A DNA stretch of 64,000 bases, taken from positions 62,001 through 126,000 of the forward strand of contig JBBPTG010000047.1 in the NCBI GenBank assembly GCA_038093975.1. Direction: 5' to 3'. The notes beneath the pieces are model-generated. The model made no database searches. It was not told where the DNA came from and was given only the letters and a program-made list of their open reading frames with translations. The stretch's first letter is position 1; each line of letters opens with the position of its first letter. The position numbers and the translations under genes are program-made. Source of the stretch: Chalciporus piperatus. Taxonomy: Eukaryota; Basidiomycota; Agaricomycetes; Boletales; Boletaceae. Shown here piece by piece: positions 1 through 9,229 of the stretch.

Positions 1-585
1 GACTTCAACGCTTCGTTCCATTCGACCTTATCTAATCTCTCTCATCTTATCTTTCAGACACGTGCTCATTCACTTTCACTCTTCGCACGGTCGCCCCTTA
101 TGGTTATATTCATTCTCACGCACTGCCTTACCTTGACAGTTAATCTCCGTGCTGCGCATGGCTATGCCACAGCCTTTCACCTCATGTACTTAATCTCCGC
201 TATCTCGGCTATGCCTCACAGCCTCCTTATCTCGCTTCTATTCTCATGGGTTCAGGGTAACTCCTTATTTAGTTATAGTTAGTACAAACATGTACAAACA
301 CTTAGGATAGTATATAAACCCCAAGGAACTGCTGGTAACCCCAGCTTAGTTCACTTGGTCTTTCCCCAAGACTCAACCGTCCTATCTCAGTTGTTCTCCA
401 TTCTCTTCTTCTAAACCGCTTCACTTGGCGATAGTGTAGACCTGATCTCAATACGAGTTTTGGGTCGTTTCACTTGAACTAAGCTTCACTCTATCACCTC
501 TACGCTATCGTTCTCCACCGCTTCATCGCGTCGCAAGTGCGTGGACAATCTCTCGCTCAAGTACCTACGTTAACGTGACCTCGTA
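1..585. other. 5' flank without a recognised gene
   Basis: The first 585 bases hold only short, unconvincing ORFs. The stretch is pyrimidine-rich on the + strand and contains a TATA-like box near 311, so it probably acts as the promoter/leader (possibly an LTR) of the interrupted ORF that begins near 586. I saw no terminal repeat partner that would prove an LTR. Confidence 0.3.
311..318 (+). promoter_or_regulatory. TATA-like box
   Basis: TATATAAA is followed by a long C/T-rich leader and then the ORF at 586. The spacing (about 270 bases) is long for a fungal leader, so assignment to that ORF is an inference. Confidence 0.3.
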
Positions 586-930
586 GTGTACTTCCCATCT
601 TTTCACGCCACTCTTCTCCCTTTCCGGTCCGGGAGGTACTCGCAAGCCGAGAACCTAGACCATCCTTACGTAGCCTCAGTAGTAGCTAGGCACGGACGGG
701 TCACCGCGATCCCGACCATAGTTGAGACAGAGCCGGAGGCCGCTGCAGACGCACGGATCCCAGTGGGTGAAGAAGAACCCGCTAGACTCCTCTCACCATT
801 CAGCAGGACGCTGAAAGCGCTCACGGCATTAGAGCCAGAGCAGTTCTACTTTGGAAAGAACTCAGACGGAGGTTACGCAACTTACCACGACGCGTCGATA
901 GCATACGCCCAGGGGTTGCTACATCAGCAA
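586..930 (+). pseudogene. ORF interrupted by the 921-4198 element
   Basis: An open frame encodes about 115 residues, with a region reading YFGKNSDGGYATYHDAS before it runs into the inverted repeat at 921. Right of the element, 4188-4274 is open in another frame and reads like protein (AHTLEYIDKTGRFKATLGD, then stop). I infer that both flanks are parts of one former ORF split by the insertion, but the two frames do not join simply. The product is not recognised; a transposon gag-like or host protein are both possible. The frame continuing past 930 to 1065 is translated repeat and should be ignored. Confidence 0.35.
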
Positions 931-975
931 CACTGCAAAAAGTCTGAAGTTACTGGAATGACTGGATCAGTTAAA
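921..975 (+). repeat. left terminal inverted repeat
   Basis: This 55-bp arm pairs perfectly with 4144-4198. It begins ACATCAGCAACACTGC. Perfect identity over 55 bp implies recent activity or gene conversion between the arms. Confidence 0.8.
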
Positions 976-1445
976 CCAGTACGCCAGTTGCTCAGTTGCC
1001 CAGTCATCCAGTCAGCCAGTCATTTCAGTAATCTCATTGGTTCATTAGCCCAGTCACTTCAGTAGTCTCAGTAGCTCAGTAGCCCAGTGTTCCAGTCATC
1101 CAGTTATCTCAGTAGCCTAGTAGCCCAGTGTCCCAGTCATGTAGTCATCTCAGCAGCCTAGTAGCCCAGTGCCCTAGTTATCCAGCAATCCAGTTGTCTC
1201 ATTACTCCAGCCATTCAGTATTCCAGTATTCCAGTAATCTAGTCACTCAGTGGTCCAGTAATCCAGTAGTCTCAGTAATCCAGTCACTCAGTGATCCAGT
1301 AATCTAGTCACTCCAGTCACTCCAGTCACACAAGTCACACCAGTAACCCAGTCACCAGTCACTCCCAGTCACCTCAGTAACCCAGTAATCCAGTCACCCA
1401 GTCACCTCAGTAATCCAGTCACCCAGTAATCCAGTCACCCAGTCC
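976..1445 (+). repeat. CAGTCA/CAGTAATC low-complexity array (left arm)
   Basis: Degenerate repeats of roughly 8-12 bp (CCAGTCA, CCAGTAATC, CTCAGTAGC) fill the stretch between the left TIR and the unique core. It is the inverted counterpart of 3235-4140, so the element can fold into a long imperfect stem. Confidence 0.7.
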
Positions 1446-1599
1446 CAATTACTAGTTCACTATATCTTATGATTAATTCACACCTTATGACAGTTCAGAA
1501 AATGCGAAATATATTATGTCTAACTATTACATGTATTGTGGTACAATAGTTACAAGTTAATGAAGTGCCATGCAACACGAGCAGCTATGTACGAGGTGA

Positions 1600-2425
1600 G
1601 TAGGTGTGTTAGTCAACAAATAAACACGAACCTCTGAAGCCAGCGGGGCTGTTGAGCCTGCGCCGGCCATGTGTTGGTGTCGAGGTTGAAGGTGGGAGGT
1701 GGTGGGGGGGAGACAACCCGAGTGGCTGTCGTTGAAGTGAGTGGATGAGGTGATGGGTGAGGAAACACGAACCTCGTGATGCCGGCGGGGCTGCTGAGCC
1801 CACGCCGGCCGTTTTTTTACGATCGAGTTTGAGGGAGCGAGGTGGTGGGGGGGAGACAGCCCGAGCGGCTCTGTACGAGGTGAGAGAGGATGGTGGTGGG
1901 TGAGGAAAAACACACCATGTGCTGCCGGCGGGGCTGTTGAGCCCACGCCGGCCGCGTTTTCGCGTTTTCGTCGTTTTCGTGTCGGGAGTGGTGTGGTAGG
2001 TGGTAGTGGGCCGCGCAGTGCGAGCGGCTGTTTGCGGGGTGAGCGGATGTGGTGGTGAGCGAGTTCTCACTCACCTCGTGAAGCCGGCGGGGCTGTTGAG
2101 CCCACGCCGGCCGCGTTTTCGCGTTTTCGTCGTTTTCGTGTCGAGAGTGGTGTGGTAGGTGGTAGTGGGCCGAGCAGTGCAAGCGGCTGTTTGCGGGGTG
2201 AGCAGGTGGCTTATCACTCACCTCGTGAAGCCGGCGGGGCTGTTGAGCCCACGCCGGCCGCGTTTTCGCGTTTTCGCGTTTTCGCGTTTTCGTCGTTTTC
2301 GTGTCGAGAGTGAGGTGGTAGGTGGCAGCAGGCTGTTTGCGAGGTGAGCGGATATGGTGGTGAGCGAGTTTTCACTCACCTGGCGATGCCGGCGGGGCTT
2401 TTGAGCCCTCGCCGGCCGTTTTGTT
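1600..2425 (+). repeat. GC-rich minisatellite, six ~142-159 bp units
   Basis: Six units are marked by a near-palindrome that begins GCCGGCGGGGCTGTTGAGCC. They start at 1639, 1781, 1924, 2083, 2230 and 2388 (steps of 142, 143, 159, 147 and 158). Most units also carry a GGTGAG...CTCACC inverted motif, and later units have variable runs of GCGTTTTC. The long antisense ORFs in this array are repeat translations and not genes. A diverged single unit occurs at about 9034-9100. Confidence 0.8.
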
Positions 2426-2589
2426 GTTGTTGAAATGTGGTGTAGTGGTGAGAGAGAGTCGAAGAGGTGGCGCGGCAAATTCAACATGGTCACGTGACTT
2501 TTTCGCGCGGATTTTGTGTCAAGTCCGAGCATTAGGGAAATGTGGCTACACTTTATTAGGATCTCCTACACTAGATAGCTACCATATTT

Positions 2590-3190
2590 TTTGTACACTT
2601 GTGTATGCTTTTTTGTACACTTTCAATAGGTTTGATCTCCACATACTTTGCTACACTTGTAACTACACACTTACTGCGCTTTTTTGTACACTTTTGCTAC
2701 ACTCTAACCTAATACACTTTCCCACACTTGTAACTACACATTTACTACTCTTTTTTGTACACTTTTGTTACACTCAATCTAGCTACACTTTCCTACACAT
2801 TTGATTCAAGTTTTACTACGCTTTTTTGTTACACTTTGCTACACTCAATCACTACACTTGTAACTACACTTTTAGTACACTTTTTTGTCCACTTTAGCTA
2901 CACTCTATCACTACACACTTTCCCACACATTTCACTACACTTTTACTACGCTTTTTTGTACACTTTTGCTACACTCAATCTAGCTACACTTTCCCACACT
3001 CTTGACTACACTTTACTACGCTTTTTTGTACACTTTGCTCACTCAATCTAGCTATACTTTCCCACACTTGTAACTACACTTTTACTACGCTTTTTTGTAC
3101 ACTTCACTACACTCAATCCTAATACCCTTTCCCACATTGTTAACTACACTTTTAGTACACATTTTTGTGGACTTTAGCTATAATCCATCC
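2590..3190 (+). repeat. T-rich tandem array, ~70-bp period, about nine units
   Basis: The motif CTTTTTTGTACACTTT recurs near 2598, 2679, 2750, 2821, 2881, 2951, 3021, 3090 and 3160. Between copies are CTACACTTTCCCACAC and TTGTAACTACACTT. The regular step is close to 70 bp. Confidence 0.75.
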
Positions 3191-3234
3191 TATGAATGAT
3201 TATAAAATGTCACTAATTAGAATGACTCTATTAG

Positions 3235-4140
3235 ATGACTGAGTAGTACTGGAGTGATTGGGTGAGCTGAGGGCTGGGTAACTGGATAACTGGTATGACT
3301 GGTGTGACTGAAGTGATTGGTTTACTGGACCACAGGGTGACTGAATTACTGGAGTGACTGGATTACTGAGGTGACTGGATTACTGGAGTGACTTGTGTGA
3401 CTTGTGTGACTTGTGTGACTTGTGTGACTTGTGTGACTTGTGTGACTGGATTACTGGACCACTGAGTGACTAGATTACTGGAATACTGTAATACTGGATG
3501 GCTGGAGTAATGAGACAACTGGATTGCTGGATGACTAGGGCACTGGGCTACTAGGCTGCTGAGATGACTACATGACTGGGAAACTGAGCTACTAGGCTAC
3601 TGAGATGTCTGGATGACTGGAACACTGGGCTACTGAGCTACTGAGACCACTGAAGTGACTGGATGATTGGATGACTGGGCTGCTGGGTTACTGGAACTAC
3701 TGGATGACTGGATGACTGGGATGCTGGGTTACTGGAACTACTGGATGACTGAATGACTGAATGACTGGGCTACTGAGACTACTGAAGTAACTGGATGACT
3801 TGATGACTGGGCTGCTGGGTTACTGGAACTACTGGATAACTGGAACACTTGGCCACTGGACTAATGAGACCACTGAAATGACTGGATGACTGGATGACTG
3901 AGCTACTGGGACTACTGAAATGACTGGATGACTGGATGACTGGGCTGCTGGATGACTGAGACTACTGAGACTACTGGATGACTGAATGACTGAGCTACTG
4001 AAGCTACTGAAATGACTGGATGACTGGGCCACTAGGCCACTGGGTTACTAAGACTACTGAAACTACTTGATGACTGGGTGACTAGGTTACTGAAACTACT
4101 GAAACTACTGAAACTACTTGTTACTGGGCCACTGGACTAC
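3235..4140 (+). repeat. TGACTG/ACTGGATGACTG low-complexity array (right arm)
   Basis: This is a degenerate array of GGATGACTG, GGCTACTGAG and, near 3390-3450, six or seven exact copies of ACTTGTGTG. It is the inverted counterpart of the left CAGTCA arm but about twice as long. Confidence 0.7.
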
Positions 4141-4143
4141 TGA

Positions 4144-4198
4144 TTTAACTGATCCAGTCATTCCAGTAACTTCAGACTTTTTGCAGTGTTGCTGATGT
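4144..4198 (-). repeat. right terminal inverted repeat
   Basis: This is the exact reverse complement of 921-975, ending GCAGTGTTGCTGATGT on the + strand. Confidence 0.8.
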
Positions 4199-4274
4199 GG
4201 CGCACACGTTGGAGTACATCGATAAAACGGGCCGTTTTAAAGCGACACTCGGTGATCTCTCATCCACCCGATGA

Positions 4275-5875
4275 CACATGCTAATACCATACCATAGTCT
4301 CACCCACAAAACCCCATCCTAACCAATTCCCCCTACCCTATCTCCATCTCTACACACTCTAATACAACTATATAATCACCCGCCGACGACTAGGATCGGA
4401 CGAGCAGCGTCCAGGGGACCATCCGGCAACGCAGGTCAGGAGTGACCTACCAGACCCAGCACCCACACTAGCACGCCCAAATAGCTATAGCGCGAAAACA
4501 CGAGCAACCCTCTCTGGTTATCCACCCACTCCTAGCTTAACAGTTACCTATCCCCCACTCCTTTTCGTACACTTCCGCTTCGGCGGTCGGGTACTTGACT
4601 CACTACGACCTCAACGCCAGCCAACTCACATCACTCGCAGCCTTCCGAAAAGGAGCACCGTTGATTAGAGGATCAGTGCGTCTAAAACCGCCGGCAGGAA
4701 CGGTGGGACTCGAGGGGGGTCTATGACCTGCCTTCGAGGGCCTTCGCATGATCGGGGATACGGCGGGGGCACAGGTGCCCCCTCGCTTCTAGCTAGTACT
4801 GTCTTACATAGGGTTACATGTACCCCAACTAGACAAAAATGGATCCAAAAAAAAAAAAAAAAAAAAAAAATTCGAAGAGACAACACCTCGAGCGTTGACC
4901 ATCATCAGAAGATTATGGAGTTTTTAGACCCAAACAGTATCTAGTAAGTTCTTGCCCGTGCAGTTACCCTACAAGTGGGCTGAAAACTCTTTTAGTGTCC
5001 CGAAGGATGTCCAGATAGCCATCCACCCACGTTCTAGTGCAATCGTCGAGGTGGTAAAATCTACCTATCAGGCGCGATGAAAGGGGACGGGGTCCACAGA
5101 AGGAGTGCATGTATACATCATATGACTACCATCTGGTGGCATCAGGGGCCGGTGCAGTGTGTCCGTAAATGAACCATTGGGCCTTGAGGAATCGAGCAAT
5201 AAATTCTATTGAGAATGAATCTACCAGTGCAACGTATCTGATTAAGAAATTGGGATAATCACTTGGCCGGATGACTAGAGGTTGGTTCGAATGCCAGAGA
5301 TCCTCGCTGGCGAGCTGGGTCATTGTGTAAAATTATCTAGGCTGTGCGATTTCTTCCGGCGTGGTACGAATCTCACCTGTGAACGCAGCCGGCAGGAAGT
5401 CCGCCCTGGTTTTGTGCGGACTGCCCGACTTCTTTGCATCAGAAGCTCTTATCTCGGCCCTTTATTCGCCGAGCCTGATGTGTTAGTCCGATCTTTCTCG
5501 ATTCGTCGTCACCTCAACTGAGTCGGCGTCTTTCGTCCGGATACACAAAACGATCTAGACATCGCAAGTTGGGACGTTGTGAATATGTTCGGGTATCAAG
5601 TTATCACACGTCATTTCGAAATCCAGCGCATCACACGGATGCATGTCCTCAGATCACGTTTATAGTTTTGCGCAGTCACTGACTCGCATCCAAATATTTA
5701 TGATTATCAGTACATATGAGCACAGCTTCGCTACACGGAGGTATGGCCACATGTTCATTCGCCAGGGTTTGACTGCACAGTCGACCTGATGGCATTGGCG
5801 GTTTGTTCGGATCGCACTCTTAATGAGATACCATCATGAGGAAATTTCCTGTCGTAGCAACGCGGTCAGAGTGAC
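4275..5875. other. no recognised gene; poly(A) tract at 4848-4870
   Basis: This 1.6 kb stretch has short ORFs on both strands but none that I can assign. Bases 4848-4870 are an uninterrupted A run after TAGACAAAAATGGATCC, compatible with the 3' end of a truncated retroelement, though no coding remnant precedes it. A minus-strand ORF (5126-5323) has plausible protein composition but no recognised motif. Confidence 0.3.
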
Positions 5876-8043
5876 CTAGACAAATGCAGGAATTCCATAC
5901 CAAGGTATATCCGTAGCTAAAAATGCAGCTATGGAGGCTGAGCGTCGGTCTGGTTCGTGATCAGAAATGATATTGAAGCAAGCAAGTGTCGATGCGACTG
6001 TTATTACAAGCGAGGAGAAAGCGATCCCTTGTCCTGGGCTGTGAAACAGAGTGCAAGAGTCAACATGTGTGTTCGCCGAGATGGTATCGACGCTTACCAT
6101 CTCCTTCTCCCAAACCCAAATATGACTTGGCGGGGATCAAATACGTCGGGATCGAACTCGCCATTGGCTTTGAGAAACCTCTCTGGACAGAAATTCTGCG
6201 GGTCTTTGAACCTCTCTGGGTCATGCAGAATCGTCCTGCGGTAAGATGCTATCAAATGTCCAGGAATGGAGTATGCAAATCCCTACTTTAAGTTGGCAAC
6301 CAATGACGATCTTGCTGGGATGAGATATCCTTTGTACTCCTCATCGACGTCGCTGGAATGATCGAGACCTATGGAGATCTCAGTCTGGTTTACAGCATCG
6401 CTTCTGGGTAGTACCAACCCATCCACACTGGCGGACGCCACCTCATCATTTCCATCACAACAGCGAACGTGTACGGAATTTTCGATGGATCACAAGTAGA
6501 TGTGGTAGCTAGAGATATCATGGTGTCGAAGTCAGTCAGGTAAAGATGGTAGCTAAATCAAATGACTCACGCAAATTGCCATGTCCAAGGAGAGCGTCGA
6601 GCTCCTTTTGTGCTTTCGCCTGTGCCTCTGGAAACCTGGGTACAAGTATGAAAGGGCCAATTCACTTAGATCAGTTACATAAACTTTACCATGCCATCGC
6701 CATCATGAAGGTGAAAAGCAGGATTCCGGTGGCGATAACAGCTCCTAAGTATGTATTGTCAGCATTAGGGATGTTGAATGCAAGCTCGCACATACCCGAG
6801 TAGAGTGAACCAGCAGCATCGCGAAGGATAATGTCGAGTTCATCGTCAACATCCCCGTTGTTCAGAATATCAGTCACGAACGAAGTTGTCACGTTGTTTT
6901 CAATCTCAAAGAATGAAGCTCAGTAGAGAACAAGAGATAATGTTATAGAACACTCACTAATTGTCGTTTGGTCTCTTCATAAGGAATGTAGGTCTGACTT
7001 TCGACATCCTCTCTGTTAATTCTACTCTTTGTCTTCAGAGGGAATAGCCGCTCGGGGAGTGGTATCCATTCTGAATATAGATTAGCTCTCATTGAAGAAG
7101 TGTTCCCAGAGACATACTGCTGAGTTCGTTGAGAAGGCATGCAATATGGAATTCCCGCGTGAATGTGAACAGTATTCCGCCCAGCGCGCGTTCGGCCAAC
7201 CCAAGGTGCGATTCCCCCTCAGGCAGCTTCTCGATTCCGTAGACTAGCGTCAGGATTACCTGTCCTACCATCCTGTAAAGAAATCAACTTTGCGTCCACA
7301 GATCAACATAAAAAGACATGACTCGTGGAAAAAGAGCACCGATTTCTGTGGTTCGTCAAGCAGGGACAAAAGCATGCATTGCGCTGTTTTCAGTTGAACT
7401 GGCGCGTGATCAGGCAACTTCGAAGCCGAAACTAGGCGGCTGAAAGTCTGTCTGCGAGCTTTCCATCCCTCTGTGCGAAAGAGTGAGCAATCGCACGCGA
7501 AGATCAACGGACACGTACCTCCGTAGTCTAGATGCGGAATGCTCGTATGCAGCCCTCCCCTTTCATGTGGATTGTTCAGCAATGGTAAGGTTATGGACGG
7601 GCGATCTCACCAATCTCGGTATTTGCGCCAAGTAGGAGGTCTGAATACAGTTCAGGACGTAGTTGGCGCACGCTGAGATAATTCATCCTGACCTTTGCGC
7701 GGAACGATTTGAATTTTGGATCAGCACGCTGTTGACTGCCTCGAAGGAGTTGAGCACAATAGTGCAGTTGCCCCATTCTGAGATGCCGATGATGTCCGAT
7801 TGAAATTGTTTACCAAAGCGAGCAAAATTGTCAGCTTGGTACATATGCGACCTGCGAAACTGGATCAAAGACGAGTGTTATGAAGTTATCACAGATTAGT
7901 ACTGGAAGCGTACAATTGATCCATAGAAAGGGATGTGACGAGGGCCCGGAGGGAAAGGCAAGCGCCTACCCAGCCATCGCGTTGTAGCGAACCATACGAG
8001 AGTGGCGCCGATTAAGAGTAGATAGATCGAAAGAGTTGACATT
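5876..8043 (-). CDS. cytochrome P450 (P450-1)
   Basis: A multi-exon heme monooxygenase. The start at 8043 gives a membrane-anchor N-terminus (MSTLSIYLLLIGATLVW) followed by the proline hinge FPPGPR. Further exons show the helix-C region (EGWKARRQTF), the helix-I area (GSLYSG), an ExxR-type helix K (EMMRWRPP), the PERF motif (CPERF) and the heme loop. The heme motif FGFGRRRCPG is completed only when the intron starting GTAAGC near 6107 is removed, which supplies the Cys codon. The last ~30 residues look out of frame: a sequence resembling the usual tail (RSEQTANAIRS) lies downstream near 5790-5820 in another frame, so the C-terminus may be damaged. It is probably a tailoring oxygenase of the terpenoid cluster, acting at the ER membrane. 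Confidence 0.8.
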
Positions 8044-8094
8044 GCGAGCTCGTAGTAGCCCACGAAGAATCAAGCAAGAGAACAGACGGGCGCC

Positions 8095-8102
8095 TTATAT
8101 AC
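8095..8102 (-). promoter_or_regulatory. TATA-like box of P450-1
   Basis: GTATATAA on the minus strand lies about 50 bases upstream of the P450-1 start codon at 8043. Confidence 0.45.
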
Positions 8103-9030
8103 TACGAGAGGATCTGATGAGTAAGACGAGGCCTAGTGACTCGCTGACACCGTGTGCGGCCGCATGACCAATCCGTTACACCTTTAGACCAACAATCAAG
8201 CACTTTCTTGGTAAAAAGGACCGAAGCTGAACCTATTTCTGTTTGCAGAACATCCGGTGAGAAAAGGCTCAGCCTGGTCAGGACATACAGGATCTACCGG
8301 CGGATCTTTGCAGACGCCAACGGAGCAGTGTCACTCGAACACTAAGCCAAGCATCCGACCGCCGATCAGGAAAACCCGCCTGCCATGATTACAGATAATT
8401 GTCCATAACTTTGAACAATTATGCATAATTATCTGACATAATACACGACAGAGAGCATATGGCAGAGGATCAGCAAATGAATCAGAACATACCATTCCAG
8501 CGAGCGAGCAGTGGGTGTCACCGAGTCATGTGGTGTCCAATTGTCCACATGGCCCGGGTGGGTGGATGCAAAGATTGGACGACCGTTCGTGCTGTACAGG
8601 AGATGGGTGTGCCGCTCGTTGCTTCGTCCTTGTTGCATCTCCTATGGCACCATTTCCGTCACTCTGGCACTCCCCCTGACCCTCGACCTCTCTCGTCTCG
8701 TCCCTCAACTCCTCCTGCTGGTCACCTCGATCTCAATCCCACTCGACTCGACTCGGTGCGTTCAGCAAGCCATTGTCGTTCTCATTGCAATCTCGGCATT
8801 CTGAGTCGATCAGTTGAGCTCCCACTGCGACAGTATGGTCCCATGACTTGTTCCGTGCGCCTGGGTGATCGCATTGTGCGTTCGATTCCTCGTCGCGTTC
8901 ACTTGTTCAGCTTTGGGGTCGCTCATGGAGGTTGTGAATAGGTGCAGTAAGGGTTGATGGGCTATACCCACAGGACACGAACAAATTGGCTCAGCCATTT
9001 GGACCGCACACGCCACACAGCTACGTGAGA
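8103..9030. other. no recognised gene
   Basis: There are two overlapping + strand ORFs near 8459-8941 in a C/T-rich stretch, with hydrophobic or proline-rich translations and no family features. I take them as chance frames. AT-rich sequence at 8390-8450 shows short imperfect inverted repeats (ATAATTGTCCATAA / GAACAATTATGC). Confidence 0.3.
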
Positions 9031-9033
9031 AGT

Positions 9034-9100
9034 AAGGAAAAGGTGAGTTTGCACTCACCTTTTCTTGCCAGCGGGGCTGTTGAGCCCACGCTCGCAGTGC
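9034..9100 (+). repeat. single dispersed unit of the GC-rich minisatellite
   Basis: It contains the hairpin AAAAGGTGAGT-TTGC-ACTCACCTTTT followed by GCCAGCGGGGCTGTTGAGCC. Both parts match the units at 1600-2425. It sits directly beside the 3' tail of the LINE, so the LINE may have inserted next to or into it. Confidence 0.55.
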
Positions 9101-9115
9101 TGTTCACAGTTCAGT

Positions 9116-9149
9116 GAGTGAATGAATGAATGAATGAATGAATGAATGA
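9116..9149 (-). repeat. (CATT)n tail of the LINE
   Basis: About seven or eight GAATG/TGAA tetranucleotide units on the + strand, read (CATT)n in the element's sense. This is the simple-repeat type of LINE 3' end. Confidence 0.7.
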
Positions 9150-9229
9150 TTATTTGGCTAACTACGCCTATTACATAAGCTCAGGTGAAGGACCACCTCG
9201 TTAGCTCAATGAGAAATGTCAAGGGGAAA

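Larger units (their letters stand above)
921..4198. mobile_element. non-autonomous DNA element, 55-bp perfect TIRs
   Basis: Bases 921-975 are the exact reverse complement of 4144-4198. The inner part of the repeat starts CACTGCAAAAAGTC, resembling CACTA/KDZ-type fungal element ends, which is only a family-level hint. Inside the ends lie inverted low-complexity arms (CAGTCA type on the left, TGACTG type on the right), a GC-rich ~150-bp array and a T-rich 70-bp array. There is no transposase. No clean target-site duplication is visible: flanks are GGGGTTGCT and GGCGCACAC. It appears inserted into the ORF starting at 586. Confidence 0.65.

Noticed and set aside
1557..2532. Several long minus-strand ORFs rich in Pro, His and Arg
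   Set aside because: They are translations of the GC-rich satellite in three frames and repeat with its period.
2421..3051. Two + strand ORFs rich in Phe, Leu and Thr
   Set aside because: They follow the 70-bp T-rich repeat and have no other protein features.
976..4140. CRISPR-like regular arrays
   Set aside because: The repeats are degenerate simple or satellite repeats without conserved repeats and unique spacers, and the genome is eukaryotic.
586..4274. LTR retrotransposon with gag at 586
   Set aside because: A TATA-like box and a gag-like composition are suggestive, but no paired LTRs, primer-binding site or pol domain are visible.
4848..4870. Poly(A) run as proof of a retrotransposed gene
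   Set aside because: No coding remnant or target duplication could be matched to it.
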